Shown here piece by piece: positions 29,685 to 40,670 of a DNA stretch of 64,000 bases (position 1 is the stretch's first letter; every line of letters starts with the position of its first letter). The stretch spans positions 601,501 through 665,500 of the forward strand of contig CAJNDT010003113.1 of NCBI GenBank assembly GCA_905221615.1, given 5' to 3'. The DNA comes from Symbiodinium sp. CCMP2592 (Eukaryota > Sar > Dinophyceae > Suessiales > Symbiodiniaceae). Both the position numbers and the translations under genes were made by a program. A model generated the notes under the pieces. The model was not told where the DNA came from, did not search any database, and saw nothing but the letters and a program-made list of their open reading frames with translations.

Positions 29685-32600
29685 TTGAGGTACCCAAGCC
29701 GGCATCTTCACGACGAAGTCACAAATCTTTAGGTACCCCCAACAACCGGGATCTTGACCACGAAGCCACAAAACTTGAGGTATCCCAACAGGGACCTTGC
29801 CCCCAAAAACTCAGAGCTTAAGGTATATAAACCGGGGTCTGGAACACGAAGCCACCAAACTTGAGGTATCCACTACGAAGCCACAAAACTTGAGGTGTCC
29901 TAACCGGGTTCTTGGCCACGCAGCCACAAAACTTGAGGTATCCCAACCGGGATCTTGACCACGAAACCTCAAAACTTGAGGTGGCCCATCCGGGTTTTTG
30001 ACCACGAAGCCACAAGACTTGAGGTATCCCAACCGAGATCTTGACCGCGAAGCCACAAAAAGCCACAAACTTTGAGGTATCCCAACTGGGATCTTGGCCA
30101 CGAAGCCACAAAGCTTGAGGTATGTCAACCGACATCTTGACTGCAACACGCTACGAAACTTGAAGGTATGCCGGCTGCGATCTTGACCACGAAATCTCAA
30201 AGCCTGAAGAATGGTGACCGGGATCTTGAGCACGAAGCCACAAAACTTGAGGTGTCCCAAACCAGGATCTTGACCATGACTCCAGCTTACTTGAGGTGCC
30301 CCAACTGGCGTTGTTTCGACGAAGCCCCAAACCTGGATCTTGATCACGAAGCGACAAACCTTGAGATATCCCATCCGGGCTCTTGACCACGGCACCACGA
30401 AGCTGGACGTATTCTGGCCGGGACCTTGGCCAACTGGTATCTTGATTACGGCTTCACAAGTATCCCAACTGGGTTCTTGGTTGCTACAACCGGTATTTTA
30501 TCGCGAAGCCACAAGGAATTGCAGTATCTATACCACGACGCCACAAAACTTGAAGTATTTTCAACCGGGATCTTGATCATCTTGACAAAGAAGCCACCAA
30601 ACTTGAGGTATCCCAATCGGGATCTTGGCCACGAAGAACAAAACTTGAGGTATCTTGATTGACCACGAAGCCACGTCACTTGAGGCATCCCAACCGGGGT
30701 CTTGACCACGAAACCTCAAAACTTGGGGCATCCCAACCGGGGCTAGACTGCGAAGCCACAACATTTGAGGCATCAAACCCACCAAACTTGAGGTATCTTA
30801 ACCGGGATCTTAACCACGAAGCCGCAAGACTTAAGGAATTCCAGCCGCATCTTAACAACAAAGCCACAAGATTTAAGGTATCCCAACCGGGATCTTGACC
30901 ACGAAGCGACAAAACTTGCGATATTTCTAGTCCACGAGGATCTTGACCACGAAGCCACAAACGCCACAAACCTTGAGGTATCCCAACTCGGACCTTGACC
31001 ACCATCCGGGATCTCAACCACGAAGCCACCAGACTGGAGAAATTCCAACCGGTATCTCGACCACCGAGCCACAAATCTTGAGGTATCCCTACCACAAATC
31101 TTGAGGTATCCCAACCGGGATCTTGGCCACGAAGTCGCACAACTTGAGATATCCCAACGTGGATGCTGACCACAAAGCCACAAAACTTGAGATGTCCCAA
31201 GCCGGGATCTTGATCACGAAACCTCAAAACTTGAGGCATTCAAGCCGGGATCTTGGCGACGAAAACACAAAACTCGAGGGATCCCAACCGGGATCTTGAC
31301 CACGAGGTCGCACAACCTGAGATATCCCAGCCGGGATCTTGACCTAGAACCACAAAACCTGAGCTATCCCAACAGGTCTTAACTGGGATCTTAACGACGA
31401 AGCCACTAGACTTGAGGTATAGCAACCGGGATCTCGACCACGAAGCCACAATTTTTGAGACATCCCAACAGCCGGGATCTTGACGACGAAACCACACAAC
31501 TTGAGGTATCCCACCGGGATCTTGACCACGAAGTCACAATACTCGAGATATCCCAAGTCGGATCTTGGCCACGAAGCCACAAAACTTGAGGTAACCCAGT
31601 TTCAGTTGAGGTATGACAACCGGGATCTTGACGACGAAGCCACAAAACTTGAGGTATCCCATCCGCGATCTTGACCACGAAATCTCAAAACTCTAAGTGT
31701 CCGAGCCGGGGGTCTTGACCAGGAAGTCAGTAAACTTGAGATATCCCAGCCGATTTCTTGCCCATCAGACCTCAAACTTGAGGTATCCCGGCCGGCATCT
31801 TGACCACGAAGTCACAAAACTTGCGGTATCACAACTGGGAACTTGTCCACGAAGCCACAAAACTTGGGACATCCGATTCGGGGTCTTGACCACGATGCCA
31901 AACTTCAGATATCCCGACGGGGATCTTTGACCACGAAGCCACCAAACTTGAGGTATCCCGACCGGTATCTCGACCATGCCAGCCGGGATCTTGACGACGA
32001 CGGCACAAAACTTGAGCTTCCCCAACCGGGATCTTGAACACGAGTTCTAAACCAGGGTCTTGATTACGAAACCACCACGATTGACGTATCCCCCCCAGGA
32101 GCTTGAACACAAAGCCACAAAATTTGTGGTATCCCAACCGTGATCTTGACCACGAAATATCCCAACCGGGATCTTGACGACGAATCCCCAAAACTTGAGA
32201 TATCCCAACCGGTAACTTGGCCACGAAACCTCAAAACTTGAGGCGCTCCAACCGGAAATATGGCTACGAAGCCACGAAACTTGAGGTATCCCAACCGGCA
32301 TCTTCAACACGAAGCCACAAAACTTGAGGTATCCCAACCGGCATCTTGACCACGAAACCTCAAAACTTTATGTGTCCGTACCGGGGTCTTGACCACAAAG
32401 CCTCAAAACTTCAGCTATCCCATCCGGGATCTCAACCACGAAGTCACCAGACTGGAGAAATTCCAACAGGTATCTCGACCACGGAGCCACAAATCTTGAG
32501 GTATCCCAACCGGGATCTTGGCCACGAAGTCGCACAACTTGAGGTATCCCAACTGGGATCTTGCCCACGAAGCCACAAAACTTTGAGGTATCCGAACCGG

Positions 32601-33053
32601 GGTTTTGACTTCGAAGCCACGAAATCTAAGGCATCACATCCGGGGTCTTGACCAAGGAGCCACAAAACTTCAGGTATCCCAACCGGGATCTTGACCACGA
32701 AGCCACCAAACTTGAGGTATCCCAACGCAATCTTGGCCACAAAACGCCACAAAACTTGCGGTATCCTAACCGCGATCTTGACCATGGAGCCACGAGGTAT
32801 CGCGTCTTATCAACGAAATCTCAAAACTTGAAGTATCCTATAGCCGGGATCTTGATCACGAAGACTCAAAACATGAGGTATCCCAACCGGGATCTTGACC
32901 ACGAAGCCACCAAACTTGAAGTAACACAACTGGGATCTTGACCACGAAGCCACAAACTTGAGATATCCCATTCGATATCTTGATCGCGAAGCCTCAAAAC
33001 TTGAGATATCCCATTCGATATCTTGATCACGAAGCCTCAAAACTTGAGGTCCT

Positions 33054-33423
33054 AAACTCGGCTCAGTTGCTGCAGCTCCTTCTGCGTTTCTGCGTCGAGC
33101 CCAAGCTCGCATACCAGTTGCGGGCCTGCTCGCCTGACGACCTGGGTGCTCTCCCAGCGGCGGTTGACGGTCAGCTCCGGGCACTCTTCGTGGAGTTCGC
33201 TGGGCTCTCCCACGTCACCACGGCCCAGTCGTTGCAAATGGGGCTGCCAGTCCGGCAAGGGGGCTGCGGTGTGGGCTGCTTGACGGGGCAGCATGCGGCC
33301 GCGTTCGTGGGCAGCTGGGCCCTATGCTTGCAGCCTGTGTTGGCTCGGTTGCCCGCCGCTGACGCGCAAACCTTGCGGGCGGCGTTCACTTCCGCTGACG
33401 AGAGCCACCCGGTTGCACAGCCG
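33054..33423 (+). pseudogene. Non-LTR-type coding fragment embedded in the satellite
   Basis: GC-rich, non-satellite DNA with an open frame reads LRACSPDDLGALPAAV, then SLQMGLPVRQGGCGVG and HAAAFVGSW. The LP-x-R-x-GG-x-G ... AA-F-x-GSW pattern resembles the region after the RT domain in some plant and protist LINE-like proteins. It is about 120 codons long, with satellite fused at both ends. The satellite changes direction across it. Confidence 0.5.
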
Positions 33424-36400
33424 GTGGAATACCTCAAGTTTTGAGGTTTCGTTGTCATGATCGCGGTTGGGATAAGATCCCGGTTGGGATACCTCAACAA
33501 ATTTGGTGGCTTCGTGGACAAGAAGATCCCGGCTGGGATACCTCAAGTTTTGTGGCTTCGTGGCCAAGATCGGCATGCCTCAAGTTTCGCGGCTTCGTGG
33601 TCAAGATGCCGGTTGGGATACCTCAAGTTTGGTGGCTTCGTGGTCAAGATCCCGGTTGGGATACCTGAAGTTTTGTGGCTCCTTGGTCAAGACCCCGGAT
33701 GTGATGCCTTAGATTTCGTGGCTTCGAAATCAAAACCCCGGTTCGGATACCTCAAAGTTTTGTGGCTTCGTGGGCAAGATCCCAGTTGGGATACCTCAAG
33801 GCTTGCGGCATTTTGTGGCTTCGTGGTCAAGATCCCAATCGTGATACCTCAAGGTTTGTGGCTTCGTGGCCAAGATCCCGGTTGGGATACCTCAAGTTTC
33901 GAGGTCTCGTGGGCAAGATCCCGATTGAGATACCTCAAGCTTCGTGGTCAAGACCCGGTTCGGACACTTAAAGTTTTGAGGGTTCTTGGTCAAGATCCCC
34001 GGTGGGGTACCTCAAGTTTTGTGTCTTCGCGGTCACGATACCGGTTGGGATACCTCAAGTCTGGTGGCTTCGTGCTCAAGATCCCGGTTGGGATTTCTCA
34101 AGTCTTGTGGCATCGTGGCCAAGATCCCGATTGGGATATCTAGAAGTTTTGAGGCTTTATTTTCAGCATTCCGGGTGGGATACCACAAGTCTTGTGGCTT
34201 CGTAGTCAAGATCCCGGTTGGGATACCTCAATAAGGTTTGTGGGCGTCGTCAAGATCCCGGTTGGGATACCTCAAAATTTGTAGCTCCGTGGCCAAGATC
34301 CCGGTTGGAATACCTCAAGTTTTGCGGCGTCGCGGTCAAGATCCCGGTTGGGATACCTCAAAATTGTAGCTCCGTGGTCAAGATCCCGAATACCTCAAGT
34401 TTTGTGGCTTCGTGGCCAAGATCCCGGTTAGGACCGGATACCTCAAGTTTTGTGGCTTCGTGGCCAAGATCCCGGTTAGGACACCTCAAGTTTTGCGGCT
34501 TCGAAGTCAAGATACCTCATGTTTTGTGGCTTCGTCGTCAAGATCCCGGCTGTTGGGATACCTCAAGCTTTGCGGCTTTGTAGTGAAGATCCCGACTGAG
34601 ATACCCCAAGTATTGTGGTTTTGTGGTGAAGATCCCGTTTGGGATACCTCAAGTTTTGTTGGTCAAAATCCTGGTTTTTGGTATATCTCAAGCTTGGTGG
34701 CTTCGTGATCAAGATCCCGGTTGGGATACCTAAAGTTTTGTGGCTTCGCGATCAAGATCCCGGCTAGGATACTTCAAGTTTTGAGATTTCGTTGACAAGA
34801 CGCCGGTTGGGATACCTCGTGGCTCCGTGGTCAAGATCCCGGTTAGGATACCGCAAATTTTGTGGCGTTTTGTGGGCCAAGATTCCGTTGGGATACCTCA
34901 ACTTTTGTGGCTTCGTGGTCAAGATCCCGGTTAGAATACTTCAAGTTTTGTGGCTTCGTGGCCAAGATCCCGGTTGGGATACCTCAAGATTTGTGGCTCC
35001 GTGGTCAAGATCCCGGTGGGATACCTCAAGTTGTGTGGCTTCGTCGTCAAGATCCCGGCTGTTGGGATATCTCGAAAATTGTGGCTTCGTGCTCAAGTCA
35101 AGATCCCGGTTGGGATACCTCAACTTTTGTAATCAAGATCCCGGTTGGGATACCTCAAGTTTTGTGGCTTCGTGATCAAGATATCGAATGGGATATCTCA
35201 AGTTTTGAGGCTTCGCGATCAAGATATCGAATGGGATATCTCAAGCTTTGTGGCTTCGTGGTCAAGATCCCAGTTGCGTTACTTCAAGTTTGGTGGCTTC
35301 GTGGTCAAGATCCCGGTTGGGATACCTCATGTTTTGAAGCTTCCTGATCAAGATCCCGGCTAGGATACTTCAAGTTTTGAGATTTCGTTGACAAGACGCC
35401 GGTTGGGATACCTCGACAAGATGCCGGTTAGGATACCACAAGTTTTGTGGCGTTTTGTGGCCAAGATTGCGTTGGGATACCTCAATTTTTGTGGCTTCGT
35501 GGTCAATTAAACCCCGGTTGCGGTTGTAATACCTCAAGTTTCGTGGCTTCGTGCTCAAGATCCGGTTGGGACATCTCAAGTTTGGTGGCTTTGTGGTCAA
35601 GATCCCGTTGGGATATCTCAAGTTGTGCGACTTCGTGGCCAAGATCCCGGTTGGGATACCTCAAGATTTGTGGCTCCGTGGTCGAGATACCGGTTGGAAT
35701 TTCTCCAGTCTGGTGGCTTCGTGGGTGAGATCCCGGATGGGATAGCTGAAGTTTTGAAGCTTTGTGGTCAAAACCCCGGTTCGGACACATAAAGTCTTGA
35801 GGTTTCGTGGTCAGGATCCCGGTTGGCATACCTCAACTTTTGTGGCTTCGTGATCAAGATGCCGGTTGGGATACCTCAAGTTTCGTGGCTTCGTAGCCAT
35901 ATTTCCGGTTGGAACTCCTCAAGTTTTGAGGTTTCGTGGCCAAGTTACCGGTTGGGATATCTCAAGTTTTGGGGATTCGTCGTCAAGATCCCGGTTGGGA
36001 TATTTCGTGGTCAAGATCACGGTTGGGATACCACAAATTTTGTGGAGTTGTGTTCAAGCTCCTGGTTGGGGTACGTCAAACGTGGTGGTTTCGTAATCAA
36101 GACCCTGGTTTAGAATTCGTGTTCAAGATCCCGGTTGGGGAAGCTCAAGTTTTGCGCCGTCGTCGTCAAGATCCCGGCTGGCATGGTCGAGATACCGGTC
36201 GGGATATCTCAAGTTTGGTGGCTTCGTGGTCAAGATCCCCGTCGGGCTATCTGAAGTTTGGCTTCGTGGTCAAGACCCCGAATCGGATTTCTCAAGTGGC
36301 TTCGTGGTCAAGTTCCCAGTTGTGACACCGCAAGTTTTGTGATTTCGTGGTCAAGATGCCGGCCGGGATACCTCAAGTTTGAGGTCTGATGGGCAAGAAA

Positions 36401-37605
36401 TCGGCTGGGATATCTCAAGTTTACTGACTTCCTGGTCAAGACCCCCGGCTCGGACACTTAAAGTTTTGAGATTTCGTGGTCAAGATCGCGGATGGGATAC
36501 CTCAAGTTTTGTGGCTTCATCGTCAAGATCCCGGTTGTAATACCTCAAGTTTCGTGGCTTCGTGGCCAAGATCCCGGTTAGAATACTTCAAGTTTTGTGG
36601 CTTCGTGGCCAAGATCCCGGTTGGGATACCTCAAGATTTGTGGCTCCGTGGTAAAGATCCCGGTGGGATACCTCAAGTTGTGTGGCTTCGTCGTCAAGAT
36701 CCCGGCTGTTGGGATATCTCGAAAATTGTGGCTTCGTGGTCGAGATCCCGGTTGCTATACCTCAAGTCTAGTGGCTTCGTCGTTAAGATCCCAGTTAAGA
36801 CCTGTTGGGATACCTCAAGTTTTGAGGCTTCTAGGTCAAGATCCCGGCTGGGATATCTCAGGTTGCGCGACCTCGTGGTCAAGATCCCGGTTGGGATCCC
36901 TCGAGTTTTGTGTTTTCGTCGCCAAGATCCCGGCTGGAATGCCTCAAGTTTTGAGGTTTCGTGATCAAGATCCCGGCTGGGACATCTCAAGTTTTGTGGC
37001 TTTGTGATCAAGATCCACGTTGGGATATCTCAGGTTGTGCGACTTCGTGGCCAAGATCCCGGTTGGGATACCTCAAGATTTGTGGTAGGGATACCTCAAG
37101 ATTTGTGGCTCCGTGGTCGAGATACCGGTTGGAATTTCTCCAGCCTGGTGGCTTCGTGGTTGAGATCCCGGATGGTGGTCAAGATCCCAGTTGGGATACC
37201 TCAAGGTTAGTGGCGTTTGTGGCTTCGTGGTCAAGATCCTCGTGGACTAGAAATATCGCAAGTTTTGTCGCTTCGTGGTCAAGATCCCGGTTGGGATACC
37301 TTAAATCTTGTGGCTTTGTTGTTAAGATGCGCCTGGAATTCCTTAAGTCTTGCGGCTTCGTGGTTCAGATCCCGGTTAGGATACCTCAACTTTGGTGGGT
37401 TTGTGGTTAAGATCTTGGCTGGGATGTCTCAAGTTTTGTCGCTTCGAAGTCAAGATCCTGGTTGGGATGCCTCAAATGTTGTGGCTTCGCGGTCTAGCCC
37501 CGGTTGGGATGCCTCAAGTTTTGAGGTTTCGTGGTCAAGACCCCGGTTGGGATGCCTCAAGTACGTGACGTGGCTTCGTGGTCGATCAGGATACCTCAAG
37601 TTTTT
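33424..37605. repeat. 43-bp satellite, right block in inverted orientation
   Basis: The same unit runs here as its reverse complement. Copy-specific variants show it to be an inverted duplicate of roughly 27321 back to 23710. For example, the doublet ATCTTATCCCAACCGCGATC at 27271 is mirrored at 33459, and the variant series around 23810 is mirrored at 37490. Indels have changed the lengths. Confidence 0.9.
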
Positions 37606-37910
37606 TAACATTGCCGCCTCGCATCTGCGTGGCAAAGGTTGAGGTCTGTATCTGCAGAAGCATCTGGAACGACATATTCTAGAGAGCACAGGTTTTCCAT
37701 ACAAGAACGCGTCGGTTTCCGAGTCTTCTCGCATAGTGCGGCACAAGGGCCTCGAGCCGCATTCCAGCTTCGGGGCACATGGACCGAACGCGTCGAGTGC
37801 ACAGCTTCTCGCCACGCGCGGCACAAGGGCTTTGAGACACATTCCAGCTTCAAAGCACACGCTCCATAAAGGCCTGCCTTCGCATAACAGTACTCTCGGC
37901 AATAATAGAA
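37606..37910. repeat. Short tandem repeat with 81-bp period
   Basis: GCGGCACAAGGGCYTYGAG...CACATTCCAGCTTC-type blocks recur near 37737 and 37818. No coding signal is supported. Confidence 0.5.
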
Positions 37911-38160
37911 GTAATAGTTAATATCGCAGCAACACTATACTAGTACTATTATGAGTAGTATTCGTAGTATGTCTAGTATTACTAGTACTACTAGCATTAC
38001 TAGTATTGATAGTATTATTAATATTATCAATGTTATTCGAATTATCAGTAGTACCAGTATTAAGTAGTATTTGTAATATTTTTAGTATTACTAGTATTAT
38101 TAGTATTGATGGTATTATTTGTATTACTAGTGTTATTACTACTAGTACTATCAGTACACG
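37911..38160. repeat. AT-rich minisatellite based on TAGTATTAC
   Basis: Degenerate repeats of TAGTATTACTAG words with many inverted versions (ACTAGT, AGTACT). No gene is seen. Confidence 0.8.
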
Positions 38161-38540
38161 ACAGGGCCTCGACAGGGTCTGTGACAGGGGTGGACAGGGC
38201 CTACAGTGCGACAGGGGCGGACAGGGCCCACGCACAGGGTCTAGCGCAGGGGTTGACGGGGCGTGTGACAAGGCCTGTGCTCGGGATGGACAGGGCCTAC
38301 GGACAGAGCCTATGATAGGGGTGGACAGGGCCTGCGGACAGGGCCCATGACAGGGGTCGACAGGGAGGGCCTGTGAGAGGGCTGACAGGGATGGACAGGC
38401 CCCGTCAACAGGCCTGTGACAGGGGTGGACAGGGTCTGCGGCAGGGCCTGTGACAGGGGTGGACAGGGCCTATGACAGGGTCTGTCAAGGGGCGCGGCAG
38501 GCAATACAGCAGGGCCATTCACAGGCAAAGGGCAGGCTGT
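38161..38540. repeat. GACAGGG-type minisatellite
   Basis: About 22-bp units near GGACAGGGCCTGTGACAGGG repeat with variation through the stretch. The interval 38541-38700 shows nothing recognisable. Confidence 0.85.
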
Positions 38541-38716
38541 CGGTGGGGGTTCTTTATGCATCTTTTGAGCAATTTTAACCGTCTTTGACTTCTTCCATCT
38601 TCTTCCTTGTGTGCTTGTTGTGGATGTCGTTGGCTTCTAGTCCTGTGAACGGAAAACTGTTAAACTGACCATTGATTTACAACAGTCGCACTTGCCAACT
38701 ACAAACTCAGGCGCTC

Positions 38717-39010
38717 TCACTCTTTTCCATCTCGCGGTACACGAGGTAGTTTGTTCGGCATAGCTCTTTTCAGAGTCTTTGCAAAAGAACTTTGGCTTTG
38801 TAAGCCTTCTGTACTGGCTCTTTCAGCCTTTTCTTTAAACACGATCGTTGTGCTTTGTCGTGGGACTTTAGCTTTTGCTGTTGATGGCGTTGGACGCCTT
38901 TCCGTGAAATTCCGCTCTTTTCTTGGAATCCACTTACAGCATAGCTTCCCCTGTTTCACATACAAGGATAGGCCTACTGCCCCTTCTTGCATTGATTGTG
39001 AAACATGCAT
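38717..39010 (-). CDS. Small basic ORF at the 3' end of element C
   Basis: A frame of 97 codons rich in Lys/Arg/Ser, ending LPRVPRDGKE. It lies about 90 bases downstream of the previous ORF on the same strand. No motif is recognised. The plus-strand frame over the same DNA (38751-39107) is hydrophobic, as expected for the complement of a basic or charged gene. Confidence 0.3.
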   Translation of the reverse strand: MHVSQSMQEGAVGLSLYVKQGKLCCKWIPRKERNFTERRPTPSTAKAKVPRQSTTIVFKEKAERASTEGLQSQSSFAKTLKRAMPNKLPRVPRDGKE

Positions 39011-39098
39011 CGGCGTTGTTTATACACCTGCCTTTACGGTGTTTGGCTTGGGCCTTTTGATCGCCCTCGCTCAACTTGGTCCTTTAAACCGAGGATGT

Positions 39099-40670
39099 CT
39101 AGTGTAAATCCTCTTGGTCCTTCATCTTCTTCACAGCTTCCTCTTGATCCAAGCTGGAATCAAGCTTCCTCTTCTTCTTGGTGTCTTTGTCCTTGCTGTC
39201 TTTGGCCTTATCAGCCTTCTTCTTCTTCTTTTCATCCTTCTCTTCATCCTTTTTCTTTTCAGCTGTTGCCTTACTCGGCTTCATCTTTTCTTCTCCCCAA
39301 CTGTTCTGTGGCGGGTAACCACTTGCCTTTTCAGCTTCCTTCATCTCTTGGAGTTCATCAGCAAATTTGTTGGGTTCACTTCGAATGTAAGCTTCAGCTT
39401 CGCTTCGGAAAAAGCAAATGTCCGGACTGTGCTTTCCCCAACCCTTGTATGGGGGTTCTTTGTTTCTGCAATAGGTATTAACGATCCAACAATACTTGCA
39501 AAAGATCTTTCTTGCTTCGTCATCTTTCCTTGGCTTCGGCGCATCCGCGCAATATCGGTCGATGGCCTTGAACATCTCCTTGCACTCTGGTGCTTTGTGA
39601 CCATCATTCCGCTTACAGTAAAAACAGGTAAGTTGTCTTCCTCCATACTTGAGCCACTTTTCATTTACACTCTTCAGCTCTTCAGCCGGCGGCTCTCCTT
39701 CAGGTTCATTCGGCTTCATCTGCCCGATATCCACCTTCTTTTCCTTCTCTATCTCCTCCAAGGGAATATCCTTCAGCTTCTCCTTCAACTTCTCCTTCAA
39801 CGCTAACTGCTTTTGCAGTGTGTCTGCAGCTTTGAGCTCTTCATCTTCTCTGCTGCTCTTCTTGGACTGTTCAGGCAACTTCTTCGGTCGAGGTTTCATC
39901 GGTGTTTGTTTGACCGAAGATACCGACGGCGTCGCGGGGTTTGAACTCTGACTTCCTTCTCTCTTCCGCTTAAGGTTCGCCATCAGTTGGGCCAATGCTG
40001 CCCTTTCTTTCGTTTGCTGGTCTTCCGATTGCTTGTATAGGTCCAAATCGAATTCTTCACTCACAGTCTTCAACAACTTTTCAGCTGTTTGAACCATTTC
40101 ACCAAATGCTTGCAGTGCTTCTCTTGCAATCGATGCTCTTTCAACTTCAGCACGTGCACTCGCAACATCTTCTTCCTTTTCTCTGACAACTTTGGCCTTT
40201 TCCTCCAATCGGTCTTCCATCTCTTTCTTCAACTCCTTGGCAAACTTGTCCAGGTCCTTTTGAGCGTTCTTGAACTCCTTGTCTGCAGTTGCTTCATCTT
40301 CCATCAAGATCGATATGCTTCCACTAAACTCACCAACTTCTCCATCGAGCTTGGCAAGCAATTCGCTTGTCTTGATTCCAAAGCCCTTCGGCAATTTTCC
40401 GACTGGCTTACGGAGAATCTCAGACCACTTGACGAATTCGCGTTCGAGGTCTTCACTTGGCAGGTTCCTCTGAATGCTTCGCAGACTGACATCCTCTGAT
40501 AGAGTCTGCCAAATTCCCATTTCATCCACATTGAACTCGGCCTTCAAAGCCTTCCTTGCTCTTTCTTCTCGCTTATCCTCTTCACCTGAGGACTCGATCA
40601 CTTCCTTTTCTGGGTCTGGCTTGTCCTCCTTCATCTCTTCCTTTTCGTCTTTCTTCTCTTCCTTCTCCAC
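39099..40670 (-). CDS. Element C accessory ORF: charged coiled coil with Cys-His motifs
   Basis: The 523-residue protein has a very acidic/basic N-terminus, long heptad-rich helices (about 100-240), and a Pro/Lys linker. Then comes CFYCKRNDGHKAPEC, a C-x2-C-x5-H-x4-C motif like a Gag zinc knuckle, followed by a second cluster CKYCWIVNTYC and a lysine-rich tail. It lies after RNase H, where most copia elements have only a 3' LTR. It overlaps the preceding frame by 40 bases, and its composition continues that frame's tail, so the two may be one protein split by a shift. RNA binding is a reasonable guess from the knuckle. Confidence 0.6.
   Translation of the reverse strand: MEKEEKKDEKEEMKEDKPDPEKEVIESSGEEDKREERARKALKAEFNVDEMGIWQTLSEDVSLRSIQRNLPSEDLEREFVKWSEILRKPVGKLPKGFGIKTSELLAKLDGEVGEFSGSISILMEDEATADKEFKNAQKDLDKFAKELKKEMEDRLEEKAKVVREKEEDVASARAEVERASIAREALQAFGEMVQTAEKLLKTVSEEFDLDLYKQSEDQQTKERAALAQLMANLKRKREGSQSSNPATPSVSSVKQTPMKPRPKKLPEQSKKSSREDEELKAADTLQKQLALKEKLKEKLKDIPLEEIEKEKKVDIGQMKPNEPEGEPPAEELKSVNEKWLKYGGRQLTCFYCKRNDGHKAPECKEMFKAIDRYCADAPKPRKDDEARKIFCKYCWIVNTYCRNKEPPYKGWGKHSPDICFFRSEAEAYIRSEPNKFADELQEMKEAEKASGYPPQNSWGEEKMKPSKATAEKKKDEEKDEKKKKKADKAKDSKDKDTKKKRKLDSSLDQEEAVKKMKDQEDLH

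Larger units (their letters stand above)
22349..33053. repeat. 43-bp satellite, left block
   Basis: Degenerate tandem copies of a 43-bp unit contain CACGAAGCCACAAAACTTGA, then GGTATCCCAACCGGGATCTT, then GAC. Each unit holds an ATCCC-AACC-GGGAT hairpin. Frequent small indels break the register. Higher-order copies are visible: the segment around 23740-24700 recurs near 30690-31560 in the same direction. The many open frames here are by-products of a repeat with few stop codons; none is a gene. Confidence 0.95.

Noticed and set aside
22349-33053. Regular repeats suggesting a CRISPR array
   Set aside because: Units are contiguous and degenerate with no unique spacers of constant length, no cas genes are present, and the context is eukaryotic.
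22349-37605. Dozens of open frames of 60-260 codons encoding repeats such as WDTSSFVASWSRSRLGYLKF
   Set aside because: They occur on both strands and in several phases of the 43-bp satellite. The unit length and its lack of stops explain them; there are no start, domain or codon signals.
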